In this document: positions 42,834-50,652 of the stretch, in pieces
Layout: every line of letters begins with the position of its first letter
Position numbering within the stretch: position 1 is the stretch's first letter
Assembly (NCBI GenBank): GCA_963844205.1
Contig: CAWJNK010000001.1
Span: 1,426,001-1,490,000, forward strand
Source of the DNA: DASSUW01 sp963844205
Lineage (GTDB): Bacteria; Actinomycetota; Thermoleophilia; Solirubrobacterales; Solirubrobacteraceae
Reading direction: 5' to 3'
Length of the DNA: 64,000 bases
Notes under the pieces: model-generated
Told to the model about the DNA's origin: nothing
Databases searched by the model: none
Seen by the model: only the letters and a program-made list of their open reading frames with translations
Program-made: the position numbers and the translations under genes

Positions 42834-44015
42834 ATGAGGCGCTCGCGCGGCCTGAGCATGGCGGCCCTCGCCGTGCTCGCCATCGTCGCCGTCGGATGCG
42901 GCGACGACGACGACAACGGCAGCGCGAGCGGCGGCGGAGGCAAGGTCACCGGCGTCCAGGCCGGCACCGGGTCGCGCAAGGACGAGGCCGCGGAGGCCGG
43001 CAAGAAGGCGGCCGAGGCCGCCGGGGGCAACGTCGACCTGCCCAAGAAGAGGGCCGGCATCCTGCAGATCGTCGGTGCGAGCGAATCGGCGCAGCGGGCC
43101 GAGAACACCGTAACGGAGGCCATCAAGAGCGTCGGCTGGACCACGACCGTGTGTGACGCCCAGGGCGATCCGAAGAAGATGGCCGCCTGCGGCGACAGCC
43201 TCCTGGACCGCAACGTCGACGTCATGTTCGTCACCGGCATCGAGCCGTCCCTCATCAAGGGCCAGCTACGCAAGGCCAAGCAGCAGAATGTCCCCGTGGT
43301 CGAGATCAGCGGCCAGGTCACCGCCGATCCGCTGTGGTCCGGCACGTACTACCCGGACGAGGAGAAGGCCGGCCGCATCCTCGCGGACAGCCTCATGCAG
43401 AAGATGCAGGAGGTCGAGGGGACCGCGGATATCGCCGTCGCGGACTACCCCGCGACCTGGGCCTCCGCGCGCACCGATCAACTCAGACAGGCCGTGGAGG
43501 ACTCGGGCGGCAAGGTGAAGATCGCGGCCACGTCGGTGACGGATGCGACCAACCTGGTCCAGGGAACGCAGAAGACGGTCACCGACCAGCTGACGCAGAA
43601 CCCTGACCTGAAGGGCTACTGGTTCGCGTTCGACTCGGCGGGGCAGGCCGGCGGGCCGGCGATCCAGGCGAAGTCCGGGGGCAAGATGTTCCCCGACAAG
43701 CCGTGGGTCGTCACGTTCCACGCCGACCTCGGGACGCTTGACCTCATGCGCAAGGGCGCCATCGACGTCGTCCTTGACGTCCCCTACGACGCGGCGGGGT
43801 GGGTTGCGGTCGACCAGGCGGCGGAGTTCTTCGGCCGTGGGAAGGCGTTCGACAAGAGCCCGGCCCCCGACTACGGGGGGTTCGAGATCTATGACTACGC
43901 CCTGGTGACCAAGGACAACCTGCCGCCGGAGGGCCAGTACCGGACCCCGAAGAACGACTTCGTGACGTTCTTCAAGACGAAGTGGCAGGACGAGTTCGGC
44001 ACCGCCGGACGGTAA
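42834..44015 (+). CDS. Sugar-type ABC transporter substrate-binding lipoprotein
   Basis: A 393-residue periplasmic-binding-protein-like lipoprotein (type I fold). The ATG at 42834 has GAGGAG 9 nt upstream and gives a proper signal: MRRSRGLSMAALAVLAIV followed by the lipobox AVGC, with Cys about residue 21 and an Asp-rich stretch after it. The core (KRAGILQIVGASES, VDVMFVTGIEPSLIKGQLRKAKQQNVPVVEISG) matches binding proteins for sugars. The ligand cannot be told. It completes the importer made by the two genes upstream. Confidence 0.87.
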   Translation: MRRSRGLSMAALAVLAIVAVGCGDDDDNGSASGGGGKVTGVQAGTGSRKDEAAEAGKKAAEAAGGNVDLPKKRAGILQIVGASESAQRAENTVTEAIKSVGWTTTVCDAQGDPKKMAACGDSLLDRNVDVMFVTGIEPSLIKGQLRKAKQQNVPVVEISGQVTADPLWSGTYYPDEEKAGRILADSLMQKMQEVEGTADIAVADYPATWASARTDQLRQAVEDSGGKVKIAATSVTDATNLVQGTQKTVTDQLTQNPDLKGYWFAFDSAGQAGGPAIQAKSGGKMFPDKPWVVTFHADLGTLDLMRKGAIDVVLDVPYDAAGWVAVDQAAEFFGRGKAFDKSPAPDYGGFEIYDYALVTKDNLPPEGQYRTPKNDFVTFFKTKWQDEFGTAGR

Positions 44016-44035
44016 ACGGAACGGCGTCAGAGCAC

Positions 44036-44549
44036 GTGCTGGGCCGCGCGTAAGCACGCCGAGTCCGATCACGACGACGCCCAGCGAGGGCAGGGTGTCG
44101 AGGCCTGAGAACGGCGGTGCGAGGAACGCGCTCAGCGTGAGCCCGAACACCAGTGCTCCGAACACGCTGCTTGTGACGCGGTGCTCGAACAGCCGGCTGG
44201 CCCGCGGACGCGAGAACCGCTCGAACCAACGGATCCGCCGCAGCAACGCGGTCACCAGTTTCTGCCGCGAGGGCGCGGCAAGCTCGAGCCCCTTCCAGCG
44301 CGCGGGCAGCCAGATGCATCGGCGGCCGACGACGAGCTGCAGCGCCACCAGCATCGTCACAGCCTCGAGGACGTGCGTCGCGCCGCCGGTGGGGAGCGGC
44401 AGTGCGGGCAGCGCCATCAGCAGCACGAAGATGAGCGCGAAGCTGCGTGGTCCGAACAGCTCGATGAGGTTGCCGAGGGTCTTCGGCTGATCGCCACCGA
44501 GCCAGTGCTCGAGCTCGTCGCTGACGGTCGTCGAGGCAGCGTCGCTCAT
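44036..44549 (-). pseudogene. ExoD-family protein lacking its C-terminus
   Basis: From an ATG at 44549 the frame encodes an ExoD-like membrane protein: LIELFGPRSFALIFVLLMALPALPLPTGG (about 27-55) and HRVTSSVFGALVFGLTLSAFLAPPFSGLDTLPSLGVVVIGLGVL. The last helices of the family are absent. The frame has no stop at the expected place and runs on antisense through the ABC binding protein gene to 43266, which is clearly not protein-coding in this direction. So the gene was cut at about 44036 when the importer block joined it. ExoD proteins are linked to exopolysaccharide synthesis. Confidence 0.6.
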
Positions 44550-45313
44550 GGCGCGACCTGGGGAGGCGAAATCAGGATCGCGGCCCGATCGACATCCCCA
44601 GGGCTGCAGGAGTCGCGCGCGCGGCGGTGGTGGCGTTCCTGCAACGTGTAGGCAGCAGCGCCGATGACTGCTCCGACGGCAACCGGAATCGCCAGCGAGT
44701 GGACGCCCGCAGCTTCCAGCACTAGGCCGGCGCACGCCGCCACGACGACACTGTTGACGACCGCGACCATCCCGGCGGCCGTGAGCGTCAGTTGCCATGC
44801 GCTGGGTGTAAGCCTCTCCCCGTGAGCCGGCGCCGCCGGCCTGGCAACAACGAGGTACGGCTCGAGCTCCGGCGAGACACGCAGGTAGAAGCTGCGCAGG
44901 AGCGCGATCCGATTCGCGTAGGCGAGGTCCTCGATCGAGGACTGAACCAGACGTACGAATGTCACCACCCCCACGAACGCCAAGACCGGCAGCAGAATCA
45001 GCGCGAACGCATAGAACGTCGCGCCAAGCCGGGACATCTGTCCGACGAAGGCCAGCGTGATCAGGTTTCCGGACAGGGCGGCGAGATAGATGCTGGCGCG
45101 ACCGTTGGCCTCAGAAACGGTGACCGCGCGGGCTGTTTGCAGGTTGAAGTGCTCGGTGGTCGCGAACGTGGCCGCGGGTCCTAGGCGTGTGCCAAGACCG
45201 TCCGTGAGTGAGGCCGGGCCGGGTTCGCCGCCGGCGCCAGAGCCGTCATACGCGGGACGCGTGTCGCCGCCGCGGCTGATCGCGAGCTCGGTCGGTGCGT
45301 CGGAAGTACTCAT
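44546..45313 (-). CDS. Membrane protein of unknown function (four helices)
   Basis: A 255-residue protein with a polar N-terminal 75 residues and helices at about 78-96, 100-122, 180-202 and 205-225. EDLAYANRIALLRSFYLRVSPELEPYL between the helix pairs resembles a conserved cytoplasmic loop seen in some actinobacterial membrane proteins, but no named family is claimed. Its stop overlaps the truncated exoD start (ATGA) and its start overlaps the stop of the short gene upstream, so the three form one transcript. Confidence 0.7.
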   Translation of the reverse strand: MSTSDAPTELAISRGGDTRPAYDGSGAGGEPGPASLTDGLGTRLGPAATFATTEHFNLQTARAVTVSEANGRASIYLAALSGNLITLAFVGQMSRLGATFYAFALILLPVLAFVGVVTFVRLVQSSIEDLAYANRIALLRSFYLRVSPELEPYLVVARPAAPAHGERLTPSAWQLTLTAAGMVAVVNSVVVAACAGLVLEAAGVHSLAIPVAVGAVIGAAAYTLQERHHRRARDSCSPGDVDRAAILISPPQVAP

Positions 45314-45492
45314 GGCGCGTACCTGAACGGATGGCGGAACGCGTCGCCGGCATTGGCGCCTGGGACGCAGAAGACGAGCAGGCTCTCGTCTCGGCTGTCA
45401 GCTACGACGATCCGCGTGTTGCCGGTGTCCCGATTCCACTCGAGCGAGACCGTGTAACCGTCGTTGTGGCGTCTGTCGAGTTCCACGAACAC
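45310..45492 (-). CDS. Hypothetical small protein (60 aa)
   Basis: From the GTG at 45492 the frame encodes 60 residues starting VFVELDRRHNDGYTVSLEWN and ending DAFRHPFRYAP. A start further upstream at 45573 is possible, but that part lies in a repeated DNA segment shared with 46974-47072 and encodes an arginine-rich stretch that looks non-coding. The stop overlaps the ATG of the membrane protein gene. The same first codons (VFVELD-RH) head a chimeric fragment at 46703-46990. No function can be given. Confidence 0.55.
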   Translation of the reverse strand: MFVELDRRHNDGYTVSLEWNRDTGNTRIVVADSRDESLLVFCVPGANAGDAFRHPFRYAP

Positions 45493-45573
45493 GATCTCAA
45501 GCGTGCGCTTCCTGGTCCGCGATCGCGCCCGTGGCATCCCTGGGTCCGCCACGGGGATAGACCACTGGGGCAC
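45476..45573. repeat. 98-bp imperfect direct repeat, copy A
   Basis: Shares an almost unchanged core, CTGGTCCGCGATCGCGCCCG, and similar flanks (TCGAGTTCCAC at the left, CCGCCACGGGGAT at the right) with copy B at 46974-47072, in the same orientation. It covers the 5' end and upstream part of the small gene ending at 45310. Confidence 0.75.
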
Positions 45574-45773
45574 CTGGTTGGCGAGGTCACGGCGCGGCCG
45601 TCAAGGCAGGCGCCACCGTGCCCGCGAGCATCTGGCGCCGGCCTGATCTCACTGCGAGCCGGGCATGGAACTTGCGAACGGCGTGCGGGCCCTCGATGCC
45701 CCTGACCAGAGTCGCTGGGCCGGAGACCCCTCTGGCGAGAGCGGGCCACCGGCTCAGCGACGAATGCCGGGCG

Positions 45774-45980
45774 TCAAGCGGGCAGCACGACGACGTGCTT
45801 GACGTCCGCCATGTAGCGCCCTGCGGCCGCGGAGGCCTCGTCTGCGGTGGCGCCGATTTGACGAGCGACCATGTAGGCCGCGTACCAGTCCCACCAGTCG
45901 TGTGGCGGGGCGACCTCCTCGAACGCACCGTGACGCAAGGACGTCTCGAGTAGGAGCTGTGCACGAGATGCGACGTCCAT
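45774..45980 (-). CDS. Small conserved-type protein (68 aa), follows VOC remnant
   Basis: A 68-residue protein, MDVASRAQLLLETSLRHG at its start and HDWWDWYAAYMVARQIGATADEASAAAGRYM in the middle. The WWDWYAAY-x-x-AR pattern is one I have met in short actinobacterial proteins encoded beside glyoxalase/VOC genes; the role is unknown. It begins 2 nt after the end of a VOC gene remnant (45983-46083), which agrees with that pairing. The 200 or so bases downstream (45574-45773) hold no gene I can support. Confidence 0.55.
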   Translation of the reverse strand: MDVASRAQLLLETSLRHGAFEEVAPPHDWWDWYAAYMVARQIGATADEASAAAGRYMADVKHVVVLPA

Positions 45981-45982
45981 GA

Positions 45983-46083
45983 TCAGACCCCTCTCGGGAT
46001 CCGCTCGGTGACCTCGAACCTCATCGGGATGGTCGCGACGTCGGACTCGCCGTCGCGGTGGTGTCCGGCTGGGTGATGCTCAT
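45983..46083 (-). pseudogene. VOC/glyoxalase-type gene with a large internal deletion
   Basis: An ATG at 46083 with a strong AAGGAG site encodes MSITQPDTTATASPTSR and stops after 20 codons. The next frame continues ATIPMRFEVTERIPRGV to a stop at 45983. Actinobacterial VOC proteins of this kind often begin with a Thr-rich leader and end with an EVT-x-R-x-P tail, so the pieces look like the two ends of one gene whose middle was lost. This reading is inference from memory of family layout, with no alignment. Confidence 0.4.
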
Positions 46084-46085
46084 GG

Positions 46086-46622
46086 CTACTCCTTCGGTGT
46101 GGGATGAATTGGTGCGTAGATGAGGTTGCTGCTGGGGATCGAGACGAAGATCGCGACGATCCCGAATGCGATGAGGGCCAGCAGCGCCCAGAACAACGTG
46201 CGTCCCCACGACGAGAGGTCTCTGCGCGTGGCGTAGCCGTACGCGCCAAAGGCGGCGACGAACGCCGCCGTGGCTCCGGTCGCCTGCCATAGAGCGGAGG
46301 GGTCCGCCTTGGCGAAGTCGGCGATGACGGGGGCGACCGCGAGTCCCAGCACCAGGCCCAGTCCGAACAGGAGTCCGATCGCGAGTTGCTCGCGGCCCTT
46401 GGCGGCGGCGCTATTGAGTCCGAAGATGAATGCGAACGCGCCGATGAACAGCACCAGCCCGGTCCCGCCACTCAGGTCGCGGCCAAGATAGGCGCCGAGC
46501 GCGGCGAATCCGACCGTGACGGCGACGAGGCCCATGACCTGTCCGAGCAGCGCCCGAGCGTCGCGCTCGATCGCCTTGCCGGCGAGGGCGGGGTCGTCGT
46601 AGGTGGTCCTGATCGTGCTCAT
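46086..46622 (-). CDS. Bax inhibitor-1/YccA family membrane protein
   Basis: A 178-residue protein with six or seven helices of the BI-1/YccA family. Order: short polar N-terminus, VMGLVAVTVGFAALGAYLGRDLSGG (about 28-52), FAFIFGLNSAA, QLAIGLLFGLGLVLGLAVAPVI (about 83-104) and GYATRRDLSSWGRTLFWALLALI. BI-1 proteins are calcium-leak or protease-linked membrane proteins in bacteria. GAGGA lies 8 nt before the ATG at 46622. A truncated relative sits directly upstream (46703-46990). Confidence 0.82.
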   Translation of the reverse strand: MSTIRTTYDDPALAGKAIERDARALLGQVMGLVAVTVGFAALGAYLGRDLSGGTGLVLFIGAFAFIFGLNSAAAKGREQLAIGLLFGLGLVLGLAVAPVIADFAKADPSALWQATGATAAFVAAFGAYGYATRRDLSSWGRTLFWALLALIAFGIVAIFVSIPSSNLIYAPIHPTPKE

Positions 46623-46702
46623 GGTGTGATTCCTCAGTGGTCTTTCGTTGTGGAGGCGCATCGGAGACCCGCGCGTGATGCCGGGGTCCCCGATGCCTGA
46701 AC

Positions 46703-46990
46703 TCAGGCGGTGCTAGGCCAGGTCCGAACGGACGTGTCGTCACGAGCGATCGGGCCCGTCGGTCGAGCGGAGTTGAGACCAACAAGGCAGATGACCGCGC
46801 CGACGGAAAGTGCGATTCCGGCGCCACCAGTGAGATCGCGGCGCATGTAAGCGCCAAGTGCCAGGCAGCCGACAGTCAGAGCGACGAGTCCCATGGCCTG
46901 GCCGAACACGGCTCGGGCGCGATCCCGCCTTGCTGCGGGGGAGCCGCTCGCCGGCTGACTCGGATGGCGCGTATCGAGTTCCACAAACAC
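46703..46990 (-). pseudogene. Chimeric fragment: small-gene 5' end joined to N-terminal part of a YccA-like gene
   Basis: The frame from the GTG at 46990 starts VFVELDTRH, the same as the small gene at 45492, then turns into a YccA-like N-terminus (FGQAMGLVALTVGCLALGAYMRRDLTGGAGIALSVG, close to the intact protein at 46086). It ends after the second helix with unrelated residues (ARDDTSVRTWPSTA). It is therefore a fusion of pieces of two neighbouring genes and lacks most of the membrane domain. Confidence 0.6.
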
Positions 46991-47072
46991 GGCACCAACA
47001 GTGCGCTCCCTGGTCCGCGATCGCGCCCGTGTCATGCCTGGGTCCGCCACGGGGATGCACCGTTGGTGCACC
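46974..47072. repeat. 99-bp imperfect direct repeat, copy B
   Basis: Second copy of the segment at 45476-45573, same orientation, about 1.5 kb apart. The stretch 46991-47339 holds this repeat and a region similar to the upstream part of the other epoxide hydrolase cassette (about 37300-37400); no gene is supported in it. Confidence 0.75.
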
Positions 47073-47339
47073 GGGTCGCGGCGCGGCGATCCCCCTGCAG
47101 CGCGCGCCAGTACGCACGCCGGGCGCGGTGATTTCAGCGCCGTTTACGGCACGACGGGCGTCACCGACGACCTCTATGTGGCCTCACAGCGCTCCGCAGC
47201 GACCGCGCGACGGGAGACCCGCGAGCGGCCCAGTGAGCACCCCGTGAGCAAACCCAGGGTTCTCGACGGGCGCGATGTGCAGGCGAGACGACCAGGCTGC
47301 GTGCCGTCACCTCACCACCGTCCCCCAAGGAGGACCCCC

Positions 47340-48578
47340 ATGGCAGTCATGACCGAAAGGCCAACCGGCGACACAACGGTCCGCCCGTTCACGATCGAGA
47401 TCCCCGAGGCCGACCTCGAGGACCTGCGTGCGCGTATCGCGGCCACCCGCTGGCCCGAGAAGGAGGGTGTCGAGGACGCCTCACAGGGCGTGGAGCTGGC
47501 GATGATCCAGGCAATCGCACGCTACTGGGAGACGGAGCACGACTGGCGCAAGTGCGAGGCCAGGCTGAACGCCTACCCGCAGTTCATCACCGAGATCGAC
47601 GGGGTGGACATCCACTTCGTCCACGTTCGATCCAAGCACGAGGACGCGCTGCCGCTGATCGTCTGCCACGGCTGGCCGGGCTCGTTCATCGAGCAGATGA
47701 AGATCGTCGATCTGCTCACCGACCCGACGGCGCATGGCGGCAGCGCGTCGGACGCCTTCCACGTGGTGATTCCGAACATGCCCGGCTACGGGTTCTCGGG
47801 CAAGCCGACCGACACGGGCTGGGGCCCGATCCGCATCGGGCGCGCCTGGGTCGCGCTGATGAAGCGCCTCGGCTACGAGCGCTTCGTGGCGGCGGGCGGC
47901 GACTATGGCGCGCTCGTCAACGAGTACATGGCCGGCGGCCGCGACGCCCCCGCGTCCCCGGAGCCGGCGCCGCCCGAGCTGCTGGGGTACCACACGACCT
48001 TCCCCGGCGTGTTCCCGCCCGACATCGACAAGGCGATCCAGACCGGGGGCGCGCTGCCGTCCGACCTCTCAGCCGACGAGCGACGCGCGATCGAGGAGCT
48101 CGGGGCCGAATACAAGCACGCGTCGTACGCCGTGCAGCTGGGGACGCGCCCGCAGACGATGTACGGGCTCAACGACTCCCCTGTCGGCCTCGCGGCCATC
48201 CTGCTCGACCACGACCCCAAGAGCTACGAGCTGATCGCTCGCGGCTTTGTCGACGGGGTCGAGGGAGGCCTGACCCGTGACGACATCCTCGACAACATCA
48301 CGCTGTTCTGGCTGACGAACACGGGAGTCTCGTCCTCGAAGTCGTTCTGGGAGTACTTTCAGTACGGCAGCTTCGCCAACGTCCGGAACGTCACGGTCCC
48401 GGTGGCCGTGAGCGTGTTCCCGGACGAGCTCTTCCAGGCGCCGCGGAACTGGACGGAGCAGGCGTATCCCAACCTCATCCACTACAACGAGGTCGACCGC
48501 GGCGGGCACTTCGCCGCCTGGGAGCAGCCGGAGCTGTACGCCTCCGAGCTCCGCGACGGGCTGCGGTCGCTGCGCTAG
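47340..48578 (+). CDS. Epoxide hydrolase family protein, copy 2
   Basis: A 412-residue homologue of the hydrolase at 36084-37295, with the same EHN start (VRPFTIEIPEADLEDLRARIA), oxyanion loop CHGWPGS, nucleophile Asp in AAGGDYGA (Trp replaced by Tyr and an insertion of about ten residues after it) and catalytic His in GGHFAAWEQPELY. AAGGAGGACC precedes the ATG at 47340. The thioredoxin-like gene starts 2 nt after its stop. The DNA similarity to copy 1 starts well upstream of the ATG, showing a segmental duplication. Confidence 0.88.
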   Translation: MAVMTERPTGDTTVRPFTIEIPEADLEDLRARIAATRWPEKEGVEDASQGVELAMIQAIARYWETEHDWRKCEARLNAYPQFITEIDGVDIHFVHVRSKHEDALPLIVCHGWPGSFIEQMKIVDLLTDPTAHGGSASDAFHVVIPNMPGYGFSGKPTDTGWGPIRIGRAWVALMKRLGYERFVAAGGDYGALVNEYMAGGRDAPASPEPAPPELLGYHTTFPGVFPPDIDKAIQTGGALPSDLSADERRAIEELGAEYKHASYAVQLGTRPQTMYGLNDSPVGLAAILLDHDPKSYELIARGFVDGVEGGLTRDDILDNITLFWLTNTGVSSSKSFWEYFQYGSFANVRNVTVPVAVSVFPDELFQAPRNWTEQAYPNLIHYNEVDRGGHFAAWEQPELYASELRDGLRSLR

Positions 48579-48580
48579 CC

Positions 48581-49534
48581 ATGACCCTGTTCGAACGTGT
48601 GCATCTGCCCTCGTTCGCCGGCGCGACCGAGTGGCTCAACTCCGAGCCACTCGGCTCCGCCGAGCTACGGGGCCACGTCGTCCTGGTGAACTTCTGGACG
48701 CTGACGTGCATCAACTGGCTGCGCCAAGAGCCCTACGTCCGCGCGTGGTCGCAGGCCTACCGCGACGACGGGCTGATCGTCATCGGCGTCCACACGCCGG
48801 AGTTCTCGTTCGAGCACGACATCGAGCTCGTGCGCCAGGCGACGAAGGAACGCGCGATCGACTATCCGGTCGCCGTGGACAACGACTACGAGGTCTGGAG
48901 CGCGTTCGCGAACCACTACTGGCCGGCGCTCTACTTCGTCGACGCCGATGGGATCATCCGCGACCACCACTTCGGCGAAGGACGCTACGAGAAATCGGAA
49001 CGCGTCATCCAGCGCCTGCTGGGCGTTGAACGGGAGCTCGTCTCCGTCGAAGGGGTCGGTGTGGAGGCGGCGGCCGACTGGAACCACCTGGCCACGCCAG
49101 AGACCTATCTCGGATATGCGCGAAGCGATCGGCTGCCGTCATCCAACGGCACCGGGCCCGATGATCACCGCGCCTACGTGCTGCCCGAGCGGCTGCCCGT
49201 GAACCAATGGGCCCTCGCCGGCGCATGGGCGATCGAGCCTGAGAGCGTCGTGCTCGAACAGCCGGGCGGGAGCATCGCGTTCCGGTTCGCCGCGCGCGAC
49301 GCGCATCTCGTGCTGTCGCCTGGAGCCCGAGGGCCGATTCCCTTCCGCGTGCTCATCGACGGTCAGGCTCCGGGCCGCTCACGCGGCGCGGACGTCGACG
49401 AACACGGAGACGGCGTGCTCCGCGAGGGCCGCCTGTACCAGCTCGTGCGCCAGCACGACGCGGTGCCCCAGCGGACCCTGGAGATCACCTTCCTCCAGCC
49501 AGGCGCCAAGGCCTACTCGTTCACATTCGGGTAG
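48581..49534 (+). CDS. Thioredoxin-like protein (DipZ-type C-terminal architecture)
   Basis: A 317-residue protein with a TlpA/DsbE-like thioredoxin fold in the first 150 residues (VLVNFWTLTCINWLRQEPYVRAW, about 33-55) and a beta-rich second half of about 150 residues as found at the C-terminus of DipZ-like proteins. The active site reads C-I-N-W: the second Cys of CxxC is lost, so disulfide exchange would need another thiol. There is no signal peptide or membrane part. It is coupled to the epoxide hydrolase gene; a broken copy of its start is at 35923-36081. Confidence 0.8.
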   Translation: MTLFERVHLPSFAGATEWLNSEPLGSAELRGHVVLVNFWTLTCINWLRQEPYVRAWSQAYRDDGLIVIGVHTPEFSFEHDIELVRQATKERAIDYPVAVDNDYEVWSAFANHYWPALYFVDADGIIRDHHFGEGRYEKSERVIQRLLGVERELVSVEGVGVEAAADWNHLATPETYLGYARSDRLPSSNGTGPDDHRAYVLPERLPVNQWALAGAWAIEPESVVLEQPGGSIAFRFAARDAHLVLSPGARGPIPFRVLIDGQAPGRSRGADVDEHGDGVLREGRLYQLVRQHDAVPQRTLEITFLQPGAKAYSFTFG

Positions 49535-49565
49535 CGCGATGCCGGTCTCAACCAGGAGAACACGC

Positions 49566-49730
49566 ATGTCTTCCACGACACCGAACCCGCACACACGGCG
49601 TTGGTACCACCTCCGCCCGAAGCCTCGCCGCGGCACCGACTTCATGGGGTTGAACTCCACATGGTGGATGGCGCTCGGATGGCTCGTCCTGCTCACCGTG
49701 GTCGCCTTCCCGTTCCCGTGGTGGTGGTGA
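49566..49730 (+). CDS. Small membrane protein (54 aa)
   Basis: A 54-residue protein with a basic N-terminus (HTRRWYHLRPKPRRG), one helix (about 32-50) and a Trp-rich end (FPFPWWW). AGGAGA lies upstream of the ATG at 49566; an ATG ten codons earlier is weaker. It lies between the thioredoxin-like gene and the second msrA copy, 1 nt before the latter. Function unknown. Confidence 0.55.
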   Translation: MSSTTPNPHTRRWYHLRPKPRRGTDFMGLNSTWWMALGWLVLLTVVAFPFPWWW

Positions 49731-49731
49731 C

Positions 49732-50248
49732 ATGAGCGACAACAACGAGACCGCCGTCCTCGCGGGAGGCTGCTTCTGGGGTGTCCAGGAGCTGCTGCGC
49801 CAGCGCGACGGAGTCATCTCGACCAGCGTCGGCTACACCGGCGGGAAGAACGACAACCCGACCTACCGGAACCATCCCGGTCACGCCGAGGCCGTCGAGA
49901 TCGTCTTCGACCCCGAGCGCATCTCCTACCGGGAGATCCTCGAGTTCTTCTTCCAGATCCACGACCCGACGACCAAGGACCGCCAGGGCAACGACATCGG
50001 CTCCGAGCTACCGCTCGGAGATCTTCTATACGAGCGAGGAGCAGCGCCAGGTCGCCGAGGACACGATCGCCGACGTCGACGCCTCGGGCCTGTGGCCCGG
50101 CAAGGTGGTGACCGAGATCAGCGAGGCCGTCCCCTTCTGGGTGGCCGAGGCCGAGCACCAGGACTACCTCCAGCGCTACCCGAACGGCTACACCTGCCAC
50201 TTCCCGCGGCCGGGCTGGAAGCTGCCACACCGCGAGACCGCCACCTGA
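49732..50248 (+). pseudogene. msrA: Second msrA copy, frameshifted by one inserted base
   Basis: The sequence is almost identical over its whole length to the intact msrA at 16343-16858 (517 against 516 nt). The frame is right through DPTTKDRQG (about residue 86); then GGCTCCGAGC stands where the intact copy has GGCTCGAGC. The extra C moves the rest to another frame, where the C-terminal half (FYTSEEQRQVAEDTIADVDAS) continues unbroken to the normal stop. Either a recent single-base insertion or a consensus error; if the latter it is a second working MsrA. Confidence 0.85.
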
Positions 50249-50282
50249 CGCATCGTGCGGACGATTCGCTTAGCAGAGGAGG

Positions 50283-50330
50283 GGTGAGCGACGGGATTCG
50301 AACCCGCGACCGCCGGGACCACAACCCGGC
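50283..50330 (-). tRNA. tRNA-His (GTG) 3' half only, probable attachment-site remnant
   Basis: On the minus strand the anticodon arm GCCGGG-TTGTGGT-CCCGGC (anticodon GTG at 50320-50322), the T arm with GTTCGAATCCC and the 3' acceptor strand CGCTCAC are present in order. The D arm and the 5' acceptor strand do not follow on the other side, so the tRNA is incomplete and cannot function. A 3' tRNA half is what site-specific integration by a tyrosine recombinase leaves at one end of an element; an integrase tail lies 65 bases away. Confidence 0.8.
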
Positions 50331-50394
50331 AAATCCGGTTGTGTAGGGTCCGGATTTGGCTCTGTAGCGCGGTTTGAGTCGTCGTCAGTTGTGC

Positions 50395-50454
50395 TCACTT
50401 GGCCTCACTTTGGCCCCCAAATTCGCGCAGCATATCGAACATACGTTCGAGCAT
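50395..50454 (-). pseudogene. C-terminal remnant of a tyrosine-recombinase-type integrase
   Basis: A 19-codon open stretch MLERMFDMLREFGGQSEAK ends in TGA, and a stop lies shortly upstream in the same frame, so only a tail is left. The sequence has the look of integrase C-terminal tails, which commonly end beside the tRNA attachment site, as here. On its own so short a piece would not be convincing; the neighbouring tRNA-His half supports it. The rest of 50349-50652 has nothing else I can name. Confidence 0.4.
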
Positions 50455-50652
50455 GAGCCGGCCCCTTCAGCCCGCGAGCCCGGCGCCTGACCTCGCGCCG
50501 CGATCCGCGAGCAGCTCGTCACGGACCGAGGCGCCGACGTCCGCGCACGAGGCAAGACCCGCGCGCCCAATCGCGTACACCCGGCCTTGCGAACGCCTCG
50601 CGGCCGCGACTAGATTCGCCCGACAGGTAGGCGTGTCGGAGGAGGAGAAGCA

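Noticed and set aside
50283..50330. Functional tRNA-His gene
   Set aside because: The D arm and 5' acceptor strand are missing on the 5' side, so it cannot fold into a full tRNA.
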